64,000 bases of DNA from Aureimonas sp. AU22 (lineage in GTDB: Bacteria; Pseudomonadota; Alphaproteobacteria; Rhizobiales; Rhizobiaceae): contig NZ_BBWJ01000004.1 of assembly GCF_001463745.1 (NCBI RefSeq), positions 186,001 to 250,000 on the forward strand. Direction: 5' to 3'. The notes beneath the pieces were generated by a model. The model saw only the letters and a program-made list of their open reading frames with translations, was not told where the DNA came from and did not search any database. Position 1 is the first letter of the stretch. The number at the start of each line of letters is the position of its first letter. Both the position numbers and the translations under genes were made by a program. Shown here piece after piece: positions 26,056 through 34,082 of the stretch.

Positions 26056-27120
26056 ATGTCGATGCGACGACATCACCTATGGTTCCTTCTGATCGCTCCA
26101 GCGATCGGGGCCCTGGCAGGGCTCATCTACTGGTCTGTCTTCGAGCAGGCCGGAACGTTCGTCGGATCCCTCGTGCGGGGTGCCTGCGTGGGTTCGCTGA
26201 TCCTCTTCTACGAACGCGGGCTTCTGCTGCCGGCCTGGCGAAACCGCATCCGCCGTCTGGCGACCCCGCTCTTCGCCGGGGCCACACTCGTCACCTACGC
26301 CTCGATGATCGCCGCCGCCAACATGGCGGCCGGATTGGCGCTGCATCATGGGCTGGGCGTCATGGAAAGCGCGCGCGCCGCGATGGTGATGACGCAGTCC
26401 GGCTTCGCCTATTCGATCGTCGCGTCGCTCGTGGTCATTCTCATCTTCCGGATCCGGGATCTCATCGGACCGAAAGTCTTCTCCAACCTCCTGCTCGGCC
26501 TCTATCACCGTCCGATCCGGGAGGAGCGCGTCTTCCTGTTTCTCGACATCGTCGGGTCCACGAACTTTGCCGAAAGGAACGGCGATCTGGCCACGCAGGT
26601 CTGGCTCGGACGGATCTTCGACGCCCTTGCCGCCCCCGTCCGGCGATCCGGGGGGGCGATCGACGACTATATCGGCGATATGGCGCTCGTCACCTGGACG
26701 ATCGGGCGCGGAACGCACGATGGCGCTTGCCTTCGGTGCGTCTTCGACTTCGCATCCGTGCTCGCGCAGGACGCCGCGTCCTGGGAGGCCGATCATGGCG
26801 CCCTGCCGCGCTTTCGCGCAGCTCTTCATTGCGGACCGGTGGTGACCGCCGAAATCGGCCTCGAACCGCACAAGATCACCTATTTCGGTGACGTCGTGAA
26901 CACGACAGCCCGCCTGGAGGCCTTGTCCAAGGCGCTCGATGTTCCGGTCATCGCGTCCGCGAATCTTATAGAGCGGATCGATCGGCTTCCCGCCTGCCTC
27001 GAAGTCCACGATCTCGGCACCCACACCGTACGCGGCCGCAACGAAGCGCTCTCGGTGGTCGCCGTTTTCGAACGAAGCGGCAACGGGGAACCTGAAAACG
27101 TCAAACCCCTTGGCGAATGA
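26056..27120 (+). CDS. class III adenylate cyclase with N-terminal membrane domain
   Basis: 354 residues from ATG 26056 (a second ATG at 26062); a frame open from 25900 adds an Arg-rich leader of poor likeness. Five or so membrane helices in residues 8-155, then the cyclase homology domain: metal-binding LFLDIVGST, second Asp in DDYIGDMALVTW, lysine for adenine in EPHKITYFGDVVNTTARLEAL, consistent with ATP as substrate. Makes cAMP; signal unknown. Alone between the NrsF gene and the RpiR-controlled operon. Confidence 0.88.
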   Translation: MSMRRHHLWFLLIAPAIGALAGLIYWSVFEQAGTFVGSLVRGACVGSLILFYERGLLLPAWRNRIRRLATPLFAGATLVTYASMIAAANMAAGLALHHGLGVMESARAAMVMTQSGFAYSIVASLVVILIFRIRDLIGPKVFSNLLLGLYHRPIREERVFLFLDIVGSTNFAERNGDLATQVWLGRIFDALAAPVRRSGGAIDDYIGDMALVTWTIGRGTHDGACLRCVFDFASVLAQDAASWEADHGALPRFRAALHCGPVVTAEIGLEPHKITYFGDVVNTTARLEALSKALDVPVIASANLIERIDRLPACLEVHDLGTHTVRGRNEALSVVAVFERSGNGEPENVKPLGE

Positions 27121-27372
27121 AGGCATGGAAGCGATGCGCGCTTCCGGTTTCGCCCACGGATACCGGACGGCTGACGCTCGCATCGACGTCACCGCTCCGC
27201 GACTGAGGCCGCTCTGACGGGAAGCTGCTGGTCTTCCGCTCACCGAACAAGGGAAACCGCCCGCAATTTCAGCAGGCGCTGCCCCGCACGGTGCCAATTG
27301 AGGCACAACCGGCCGCAAGACGACGGGCGACATGGGCTTCGGTTCTGGCACGACACTTGCTTGAACAGTTTC

Positions 27373-27397
27373 AGGGCCCATGGCCCTTTCGTTTTCC
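27373..27397 (+). terminator. rho-independent terminator
   Basis: AGGGCC-CAT-GGCCCT stem (27373-27387) followed by TTCGTTTTCC. It sits 253 bp after the cyclase stop and just before the operators of the next operon, insulating it. The rest of 27121-27372 holds nothing I recognise. Confidence 0.6.
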
Positions 27398-27405
27398 GCG
27401 AGGAT

Positions 27406-27447
27406 GAAACCCCAGTTTCATTTTCCGCGGATTGAAACTCGGGTTTC
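27406..27447. promoter_or_regulatory. tandem RpiR-type operators GAAAC-N4-GTTTC
   Basis: Two inverted repeats, at 27406-27419 and 27434-27447, each GAAAC-N4-GTTTC, repeat at a 28-bp period. The sequence to the left of each (TTTTCCGCG) is repeated as well. They end 25 bp before the binding-protein start. The layout fits binding by the RpiR regulator encoded last in the operon. Confidence 0.65.
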
Positions 27448-27471
27448 CTTTACGCTGTGGGAATGTGCATC

Positions 27472-28326
27472 ATGATGACGGACAATCTTCGCAAAAAATG
27501 CTGGGCGACAGCGTCGCTTGCGGCCGCCCTCTTCTGCCTGGCCGCATCGCCTGCATCGGCCGATGCACTCGACGACATAAAAGCGCGCGGCAAGATGATC
27601 GTAGGCCTCGATCCCACCTTCGCTCCGTATGAGTTCACCGACGCAAGCGGAGCGATCACCGGTTACGACCCGTCTCTTCTGTCGAAGATCGCGGCGAACA
27701 TGGGCGTCGAGGTCGAGTACCGTACGATGGCGTTCAGCGGCATCATTCCCGGTCTCGTCGCCGGTTCGTTCGACTTCACGGCAACGGCCCTGAACGTCAC
27801 GGCGGAACGCGCCGAACGCATCTCCTATACGATCCCGGTCAGCCAGTCGGTGAACGGCATCCTGCGGCGGGTCGGCGACACGAAGGTCGACGGCGATAAA
27901 CCCGGAGCCCTCGCAGGCCTGACGGTCGCCGTGAAGCAGACGAGCACACCGGAGCGGGTCGTTCAGGAAGCCAGCCAGGAACTCGAGACGAAGGGCAGCG
28001 CACCGCTGAACATCGTCAGCGTCGAAACGACGGAGCAGACCGTGACGGCCCTCGGCACCCGTCGCGCCGACTTCATCGTCGACGACATGAGCGTGCTCGC
28101 CCAGATCATGAAGGAGCGCCCCGGCCAGTTCGAACTCGCAGGCGAACTCGGAGCCACCGACTACATCGCCTGGGGAGCGCGAAAGGACGACACCGCCCTG
28201 ACGGACGCGTTGAACGCGGAACTGCGCAAGCTGAAGGCTTCCGGCGAGATGAAGGCGCTCCAGGAGCAGTTCCTCGGCATCGCCTTCGACCTTCCCGAAG
28301 CCGACTTCGTCCCGACCGCGAAGTAA
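27472..28326 (+). CDS. amino-acid-type ABC transporter substrate-binding protein (family 3)
   Basis: 284 residues from ATG 27472 with GGGA 9 bases upstream; GTG 27457 and ATG 27463 are alternatives. Signal peptide (SLAAALFCLAASPASA), then GKMIVGLDPTFAPYEFTDASGAITGYDPSLLSKIA, the family 3 fold for polar amino acids, opines and guanidino compounds. First gene of an operon with three DUF1989 genes, two permeases, an ATPase and an RpiR regulator. Confidence 0.9.
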   Translation: MMTDNLRKKCWATASLAAALFCLAASPASADALDDIKARGKMIVGLDPTFAPYEFTDASGAITGYDPSLLSKIAANMGVEVEYRTMAFSGIIPGLVAGSFDFTATALNVTAERAERISYTIPVSQSVNGILRRVGDTKVDGDKPGALAGLTVAVKQTSTPERVVQEASQELETKGSAPLNIVSVETTEQTVTALGTRRADFIVDDMSVLAQIMKERPGQFELAGELGATDYIAWGARKDDTALTDALNAELRKLKASGEMKALQEQFLGIAFDLPEADFVPTAK

Positions 28327-28383
28327 CGGGAAAAGGGGGTCTCGCATCCTCCTCCCGTTCCATCCGAAAGCAGAGAAGACACC

Positions 28384-29046
28384 ATGTGCAATCGCCATAG
28401 CCATTCCGGCATGGGCCCGGACGGCATGCTCGTTCCCGGTGGTTTCGGCCGCGGGTTCGAAGCCACGGCCGGCCAGTTCATCACCATCGTCGACCTGAAG
28501 GGGGAGCAGGCAGGAGATTTCGTCGCGTTGAATCGCGCCGACCTCGGGGAGGTGCTGTCGCCGGTCCACACCCGTCGCCGCAACCTCTCGATCTACTTCA
28601 AGGAAGGGGACTTCCTGATGTCGTCGGAGGGAAATCCGATGTTCGAGGTCGTGAAGGACACGGTCGGCATCCACGACGCCAACGTCCCGGCCTGCGACCC
28701 GACCCGCTACGCCGTCGACTTCGGGGTGCCCGGACACCGCAACTGCCTCGAAAACATGTTCGAGCCGCTCCAGGCCTACGGCATCGACATCCTGCAAGTG
28801 CCGGAACCGTTCAACTTCTTCCAGAACGGCCCGGTGAGCCCCGACGGGCGCATGGCCGTCACCGACACCGTCAGCCGGTCCGGCGACCACCTGATCCTCA
28901 AGGCGCTCATGGACGTCGTCTGCGCGATCTCTCCCTGCCCGCAGGACATCATCCCCGGAAACGGGCTCCTGGTCACCGACATGCGCGTAGCCGTGACCGA
29001 AGCGCGCCCTGACGCCAGCCAGATCGAGGCACTGCAATGCTGTTGA
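28384..29046 (+). CDS. DUF1989 (urea carboxylase-associated) protein 1
   Basis: 220 residues; AGAGAAGAC precedes the ATG. DUF1989 fold (QFITIVDLKGEQAGDFVALNRADLGEVLSPVHTRR). It keeps the residues expected for a metal or active site: CDPTRY, GHRNCLENM and SPCPQD. Members called CgdA/CgdB are carboxyguanidine deiminase subunits in guanidine degradation, but here no urea carboxylase or allophanate hydrolase is adjacent, so the substrate may differ. Overlaps the next DUF1989 gene by 10 bp. Confidence 0.85.
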   Translation: MCNRHSHSGMGPDGMLVPGGFGRGFEATAGQFITIVDLKGEQAGDFVALNRADLGEVLSPVHTRRRNLSIYFKEGDFLMSSEGNPMFEVVKDTVGIHDANVPACDPTRYAVDFGVPGHRNCLENMFEPLQAYGIDILQVPEPFNFFQNGPVSPDGRMAVTDTVSRSGDHLILKALMDVVCAISPCPQDIIPGNGLLVTDMRVAVTEARPDASQIEALQCC

Positions 29047-29672
29047 TGAAGTCGCCCGAAACGGGCATCGCCCCGCCCGAGGGCCGCTGGACGGTCGCGG
29101 ATGGACAGGTCGTCGCCTGCGACGCGTTCCAGGGACAGCTTCTCACCGTCACCGACGAACTCGGCGGCCGTACCGCCCAGCTCTACGCGTTTACGAAGGC
29201 CGACCTCGGCGAATTCCTGTCGCCCCATCACACGAGGGTGTTCAGCAACTCCTATCTGCTTGGCCTCGGCATGCGTCTCGTCACCAACCGGCGGCGGCCA
29301 ATCATGGTGCTCGGCAAGGACACCGTGCGCGCGCACGACCTCCTGCTCCCGGCTTCCACAGACCGAAGCCTCCGCGAGGCGGGCCTTGGTCCCCATACGG
29401 GTGCGCGCGAGGCGTTCTCGGCAGCTGTCGCGACGCGCGGGCTCGACCCGATCAAGTTGCCCGACCCCGTCAACCTGTTCCTCCATGTCGGCATCGGAAC
29501 CGACGGGGGAATTCGACCCAACCCCGTAGCGCACGCAGCGTCCGGACACGTCACCTTTCGCGTGCTGATCGACTGCACCGTCTTCGTCGGCGCCTGTCGC
29601 AGCGATCTCGGCACCGAGCAAGGCAACGGCCCGATCCGTGTCGAGGTGCACAACGAGCTCCGGAGGGGCTGA
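29037..29672 (+). CDS. DUF1989-related protein 2, divergent
   Basis: 211 residues. Similar fold to its neighbour (GRTAQLYAFTKADLGEFLSPHHTRVFSNSYLLGLGMRLVTNRRRPIMVL), but it has lost the CD..HRNCLxNM set (reads PASTDRSLREAGLGPHTGARE) and has VGACRSDLGTEQGNG in place of SPCPQD. It looks like a non-catalytic partner of protein 1, as CgdA and CgdB pair. Overlapping genes support a heteromer. The C-terminal GQxNGP stretch is kept. Confidence 0.75.
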   Translation: MLLMKSPETGIAPPEGRWTVADGQVVACDAFQGQLLTVTDELGGRTAQLYAFTKADLGEFLSPHHTRVFSNSYLLGLGMRLVTNRRRPIMVLGKDTVRAHDLLLPASTDRSLREAGLGPHTGAREAFSAAVATRGLDPIKLPDPVNLFLHVGIGTDGGIRPNPVAHAASGHVTFRVLIDCTVFVGACRSDLGTEQGNGPIRVEVHNELRRG

Positions 29673-29674
29673 CG

Positions 29675-30325
29675 ATGCTGGAGCCGGCGAGACTTGTCGC
29701 GGCCTTACCGGAACTCGCACAGGGCGCGGCGACGACGCTGGCTCTGACTGCCTGCTCGGCCCTGCTGAGCTGGGTCGTCGGGGGTGTCGTCGTCTGTGCC
29801 CTGCTCTCGGGTTCGACCGCCTCGCGGTGGACGGCTCGGGTCTATGTAAGCTTCATGCGAGGCACGCCGGCTCTGGTTCAGCTCTTCCTTGTCTTCTTCG
29901 CGTTGCCGCTCCTTGGCGTCCATCTGCCGCCGTTCCTGGCTGCGAGCCTCACGCTCGGGCTGAACTCGGGCGCCTATGTCGCCGAGATCATGCGGGGCGC
30001 GCTCCTTTCGATCCCGGCCGGCCAGCGGGAGGCTGCGGACGCGATCGGCATGCGCAGCGTCGCGCTCTGGCGACGGGTCCTGCTGCCGCAGGCCGTGCGC
30101 ATCGCCCTGCCCTCCCTGATCAACGAGATGACCCTGCTTCTCAAGACGACACCCTTGGCCTCGGTCGTGGCCGTGACGGAGCTGACCTTCGCCGGCCAGA
30201 TCGTCATCGCGCGGACATTCGAACCGACCGAGGTGCTGCTGGCGGTCGCCGTCGGCTATCTCGTCGCCAGCCAGGCCCTGGTCCAAACCGCGCGCGCCAT
30301 CGAGCGACGCACGGCGATCGGTTGA
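29675..30325 (+). CDS. polar amino acid ABC permease 1 (HisM/GlnP-like)
   Basis: 216 residues, starting 2 bp after the preceding stop. About five membrane helices; the family loop is REAADAIGMRSVALWRRVLLPQAVRIALPSLINEMTLLLKTTPLASVVAVTEL. Forms a heterodimeric channel with the next permease for the binding protein upstream. Confidence 0.9.
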   Translation: MLEPARLVAALPELAQGAATTLALTACSALLSWVVGGVVVCALLSGSTASRWTARVYVSFMRGTPALVQLFLVFFALPLLGVHLPPFLAASLTLGLNSGAYVAEIMRGALLSIPAGQREAADAIGMRSVALWRRVLLPQAVRIALPSLINEMTLLLKTTPLASVVAVTELTFAGQIVIARTFEPTEVLLAVAVGYLVASQALVQTARAIERRTAIG

Positions 30326-30333
30326 GGAACCCC

Positions 30334-31026
30334 ATGTCGCTCGACTGGTCGCTGGTTCTTGCAACGGTTCCCCTTCTTGCACGTGGCGCCTGGATGACGG
30401 TGCGGCTCAGCATCGCCACCGGCCTGCTGGCGCTGGCCGGCGGCGCGGTTCTGGCGCTGCTCTCGTCGGCGCGCCTTCCGCTCCTGCGTGGCCTTGCCCA
30501 CGCGTTCATCGGAGCAATGCGTGGGATCCCACCCCTCGTCCTGATCCTGATCGCCTTCTATGTCCTGCCCAATCTCGGCCTTCTCCTGTCCCCGGAGGCC
30601 GCGGGCGTCATGGCGCTGGCCGGCTATTTCTCGGCCTATGTCGCCGTCGCCCTGACCGGCGCGCTGGCGGCCGTTCCCCCCGGCCAGACCGAAGCGGGGC
30701 TCGTGGTCGGCATGACGCCGGTTCAGCGCCTGGTGAGGATCGTCCTGCCGCAGGCGCTGCCCATCGCGCTTCCCGTTCTTTGCGGACTCCTGATCGGCCT
30801 GATGAAGGAGACGGCGCTTCTGTCGGTGATCTCGGTGGGAGAGCTGACCTTCGCCACCAAACAGGCGGTGTCGCGAACCTACGCCCCCTTCGAGGTCTAC
30901 CTCGTCGCAGCCCTTCTCTACTGGGCCATCAGCATCGCGCTCGAAAGCCTCGCCCGCCTCCTGGAGCACCGTGCCACACGCTTCCGCCGCGGTACGCCCG
31001 CACTGTCCGAAGGACGTAGCCGATGA
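30334..31026 (+). CDS. polar amino acid ABC permease 2
   Basis: 230 residues from ATG 30334, preceded by TTGAGGAAC; the long frame open from 29638 is a shadow of permease 1. Conserved TEAGLVVGMTPVQRLVRIVLPQALPIALPVLCGLLIGLMKETALLSVISVGEL. Overlaps the ATPase start by ATGA. Confidence 0.9.
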   Translation: MSLDWSLVLATVPLLARGAWMTVRLSIATGLLALAGGAVLALLSSARLPLLRGLAHAFIGAMRGIPPLVLILIAFYVLPNLGLLLSPEAAGVMALAGYFSAYVAVALTGALAAVPPGQTEAGLVVGMTPVQRLVRIVLPQALPIALPVLCGLLIGLMKETALLSVISVGELTFATKQAVSRTYAPFEVYLVAALLYWAISIALESLARLLEHRATRFRRGTPALSEGRSR

Positions 31027-31817
31027 CCATTCCCGCCCTGCACGCCGAAGCCATCACCAAGACCTTCGACGGCCATCAGGTGCTGTCCGGCATCGACCTG
31101 AAGGTCATGCCGGGTGAAGTCGTGTGCATTCTCGGCCCTTCGGGCTCCGGCAAGTCGACGTTCCTGCGCTGCATCAACCGCCTCTCGCCCGCCACCTCCG
31201 GACACATCTACCTCAGCGGCGAACTCTTCGGCGAACGGGAATCGGCCGGCGGCGGCGCCGTGCCGTTGGAACATCGCCGGCTTCAGGAACAGCGCCAGCG
31301 CATCGGCATGGTATTCCAGTCGTTCAACCTCTGGCCGCACCGAACGGCGATCGAGAACGTGATGGAGGGCCCGCGCGTCGTGAAGGGCATGAAGGCCCGT
31401 GACGCACGTTCGCTTGCCGAAACGCTTCTCGAACGCGTCGGACTGTCGGAGCGGATGAAATACTATCCCACCCATCTTTCCGGCGGGCAGCAGCAGCGCG
31501 TCGCCATCGCCCGCGCCTTGGCCATGCAACCCGAGCTCATCCTCTTCGACGAGCCGACGAGTGCCCTCGACCCGGAACTGGTCGGAGAGGTCCTCGCCGT
31601 CATCCAGGAACTCGCTCGCGAACACACAACGATGGTCATCGTCACCCACGAAATCGGCTTCGCGATGGAGGTCGCGGACCGCATCGTGCTGATGGACAAG
31701 GGGCAGATCGTGGAGGACGCATCGCCGCGCCAGTTCGTCGAGAGGCCGCGCGAGGAGCGCTCACGCAGGTTTCTCGAGAAGGTGATGAGCCGTCACGCCC
31801 TCTCGACGGCGCAGTGA
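31023..31817 (+). CDS. polar amino acid ABC transporter ATP-binding protein (GlnQ/HisP-like)
   Basis: 264 residues. Walker A GPSGSGKS at 38-45, Q-loop FQSFNLWPHRT, signature LSGGQ at 152-156, Walker B LILFDEP at 172-178, switch H209. The segment after Walker A (ESAGGGAVPLEHRRLQEQ) is somewhat longer than usual. Coupled to permease 2 and overlapping the GTGA at the next gene. Confidence 0.92.
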   Translation: MTIPALHAEAITKTFDGHQVLSGIDLKVMPGEVVCILGPSGSGKSTFLRCINRLSPATSGHIYLSGELFGERESAGGGAVPLEHRRLQEQRQRIGMVFQSFNLWPHRTAIENVMEGPRVVKGMKARDARSLAETLLERVGLSERMKYYPTHLSGGQQQRVAIARALAMQPELILFDEPTSALDPELVGEVLAVIQELAREHTTMVIVTHEIGFAMEVADRIVLMDKGQIVEDASPRQFVERPREERSRRFLEKVMSRHALSTAQ

Positions 31818-31855
31818 CCGACAACTCAACCCATTCGCCAGCACAGGACCACACG

Positions 31856-32530
31856 ATGCGCGATCCCCAACCGACCCTCGTTCCAGCCCGACACGGCAAG
31901 GCCACGCGCCTGCGCGCCGGCCAGGCGGTGAAGCTCGTCAACATCCACGGAACGCAGGTCGTTGATTGCTGGGCCTGGAACGCCCGCGATCTTGCCGAGC
32001 ACATGTCCATGGAAGCGACGCGCGTCTGGAACCAGCGCCTCAATCCCGTTGTCGGGGACAGCTTCGTCACCAACCGCCGCAACCCGATCCTCACCCTGGT
32101 GGAGGACACCTCGCCCGGCGTGCACGACACGTTCATGGCGGCCTGCGACTGCCATCGCTACCAGCGCCTCGGCGTTCGCGAGTATCATCGCAACTGCCTG
32201 GACAACATGCACGAAGCCCTGCGCGACATCGGCCTGGAGGCGCCCCAGCCGATCCTCGCCTCCTTCAACATCTTCATGAACATCGCCGTCCAGCCCGACG
32301 GACGCACGCTCGCCACGAAGCCGACCGTCACGAGACCCGGTGACCACGTAATCCTCAAGGCCGAGATGGACTGCATCGTCGCCTTCTCGGCATGCCCGCA
32401 GGACATCGTTCCGATCCAGGGACAGGGCGACAACACCCCGAAGGACGCGGCCTTCATGGTGCTCGACGAGGGGTTTCCCGATCTTCCTCCCTCCGCTACC
32501 TGGGTCCCCGACCGCTCCATGACCTCCTGA
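31856..32530 (+). CDS. DUF1989 (urea carboxylase-associated) protein 3
   Basis: 224 residues from ATG 31856 with AGGA upstream; a GTG at 31814 overlapping the ATPase stop would add 14 residues. It keeps the full set AACDCHRY, YHRNCLDNMHEAL and SACPQDIVPIQGQG, and reads VVDCWAWNARDLAEHMSMEATR at the front. Third, clearly distinct member of the family in this operon, more complete than protein 2. Confidence 0.85.
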   Translation: MRDPQPTLVPARHGKATRLRAGQAVKLVNIHGTQVVDCWAWNARDLAEHMSMEATRVWNQRLNPVVGDSFVTNRRNPILTLVEDTSPGVHDTFMAACDCHRYQRLGVREYHRNCLDNMHEALRDIGLEAPQPILASFNIFMNIAVQPDGRTLATKPTVTRPGDHVILKAEMDCIVAFSACPQDIVPIQGQGDNTPKDAAFMVLDEGFPDLPPSATWVPDRSMTS

Positions 32531-32546
32531 CCGAATCGGCGCGCCG

Positions 32547-33392
32547 ATGTCCGTTCCCCTGGAAACACGGATTCGCGAGAACTACGACCGCCTGCCGCCT
32601 CACGAGCAGCGGCTGGCGGACGTGATCCTCAACTTTCCCGGGGAACTGGCGAGCTATGCCGCCAGCGAACTGGCAGGGCTGGCCGATGTCTCGAAGGCCA
32701 CGGCCAGCCGCTTCTTCCGGCGGATCGGCTACGAGGATTTCGAAGAGGCCAGGCGGGAAATGCGGGCGAACCAGCGCTGGGGGTCGCCCTACTACCGACA
32801 TACGCGCGAGGCCGAAGCGCGCGGCGTTTCGGATACGTTCGACGGTCATGTCGCAAGCGAGGTCGCCAACATCCATTCCACCTTCGCCCAGCTGTCCCGG
32901 GAAGACCTCGACGCGGCCGTCGCGGCTCTGGCCGGCGCCCGGCGGGTCTACTGCCTGGGCTTCCGGACGAGCGCGATGGTCGCAGCCTATGCCGCGTGGC
33001 TTCTCGGGCAGGTGCGAGACGACGTCGTCGTGCTCCCGAACGGAGCGAACACCATGGCCGAGCAGGTCGCCGGCCTGAACTCGAGCGACGTCGTGTTCGC
33101 GATCGGGCTGCGGCGACGCGTGCCGGCCCTCTCGTCCGTGATGCGAGCCGCGGGAAAGCGTGGCGCCCGCATAATCTACGTCACCGATCCCAGCGCTCAT
33201 CGCTCGGCGTCGCTTGCAAGCTGGGTGTTCCGCATCGAGGGCCGCAGTCCGACCCTGTTCGACAGCGACATCGCCGCCAACAGCCTCGTCCACCTCGTTT
33301 GCGGCTTACTGGCCAGCCGCGCCGGGCCCGCTGGCCGTCTTCGCCTGCAAGACATGGAACGGCTTCACGGCGAACTCGGCGACTTCGAGTAA
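32547..33392 (+). CDS. MurR/RpiR-family transcriptional regulator
   Basis: 281 residues. N-terminal HTH_6 domain at 1-75 (LPPHEQRLADVILNFPGELASYAASELAGLADVSKATASRFFRRIGYEDFEEARREMR) and a SIS domain at about 125-255 (ARRVYCLGFRTSAMVAAYAAWLLGQVRDDVVVLPNGANTMAEQVAGL). SIS domains usually bind phosphosugars, yet the operon looks nitrogen-related, as in other RpiR-DUF1989 clusters I recall. Last gene of the operon; probable target is the tandem GAAAC-N4-GTTTC site. Confidence 0.9.
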   Translation: MSVPLETRIRENYDRLPPHEQRLADVILNFPGELASYAASELAGLADVSKATASRFFRRIGYEDFEEARREMRANQRWGSPYYRHTREAEARGVSDTFDGHVASEVANIHSTFAQLSREDLDAAVAALAGARRVYCLGFRTSAMVAAYAAWLLGQVRDDVVVLPNGANTMAEQVAGLNSSDVVFAIGLRRRVPALSSVMRAAGKRGARIIYVTDPSAHRSASLASWVFRIEGRSPTLFDSDIAANSLVHLVCGLLASRAGPAGRLRLQDMERLHGELGDFE

Positions 33393-33538
33393 TCATCCAG
33401 ACCGTCCGGACCGAGAGCTCGTCCTCGTCGAAGATCCGGCGCACGGCCGGGTCGTGGCTACGGCACGGATGTCGAGGAGCTCGTCGGCGAGTTAGTCGAG
33501 GGGTAGCGGAGCCAGAAGTCGATCGCCAGGGCTCGCTG

Positions 33539-33697
33539 TTATCCGACGAACACCCGGTCCCAGTCTTCGGTGCGAGCGCCCTCTGGCAAGGGTTCGCTGC
33601 CGCGGACGAGGATGAACAGAAGGCGCAGAGCGTCGCGGAACGCGTGGCCGGTTCGTCCGGGCTGACGGCGGCCTCCCCCTTCAGGCGGCGTTGGCAT
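33539..33697 (-). pseudogene. decayed gene remnant beside the attachment site
   Basis: From ATG 33697 the minus strand reads 52 residues (GHAFRDALRLLFILVRGSEPLPEGARTEDWDRVFVG), stops at TAA, then continues in the same frame QRALAIDFWLRYP before losing register; a neighbouring frame picks up LADELLDIRAV. This looks like the C-terminal part of a protein with two or more lesions. I cannot name the family. The rest of 33393-33877 shows nothing else. Confidence 0.35.
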
Positions 33698-33877
33698 GCT
33701 CTTGCGCTCCTCCAGAGGGATTCACCGGAGGTTGAGCGACCGCGCGAGTGCCGTCCCTCGAACGCGAGCAATCTCGACGTGCAGGAACGGATGCAGGGCC
33801 ACTGGAAAAGCGCTGTCGCCGAGCCCCCGTCCCAAAACCTGTCGTCCAGTCTCAAGGGGTCTGTCGTCGGCCGAGTT

Positions 33878-33924
33878 TGGAGCGGGCGATGGGGATCGAA
33901 CCCACGACATCCAGCTTGGGAAGC
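33878..33924 (-). tRNA. 3' half of a tRNA-Gly(CCC) gene, prophage attachment site
   Basis: Minus strand: loop TTCCCAA (anticodon CCC), 3' anticodon strand GCTGG, T-arm GTGGGTTCGATCCCCAT, acceptor CGCCCGC, then TCCA at 33881-33878. The 5' half is missing: the sequence beyond 33924 (GGAGG) does not pair with GCTGG and shows no D-arm. This is the truncated copy left when an element integrates in the anticodon region; the whole tRNA should lie at the far right end of the prophage. Confidence 0.75.
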
Positions 33925-34042
33925 CCTCCACGATGATGTTTGCCGAGTTTCGCATACGTTCACCATAGGCCGAACCGCCTGCAAACGCTGCAATCCGACG
34001 TCTGTTGCCGTTCGCGGATGTTCGCTACAGTCCGGGCTCGGT

Positions 34043-34077
34043 GGGACCACAGCGGGACCACGGACGCTCGTGGTCCC
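34043..34077. repeat. three GGGACCAC arms upstream of int
   Basis: GGGACCAC occurs at 34043-34050 and 34054-34061, and its complement GTGGTCCC at 34070-34077. The last two form a 9-bp hairpin GGGACCACG/CGTGGTCCC with a 6-base loop, ending 5 bp before the integrase ATG. Candidate arm-type integrase sites or an autoregulatory hairpin. Confidence 0.5.
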
Positions 34078-34082
34078 AGACG

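Noticed and set aside
33878-33960. A complete tRNA gene at the left end of the prophage
   Set aside because: No D-arm or 5' acceptor strand is present, and the anticodon stem cannot close.
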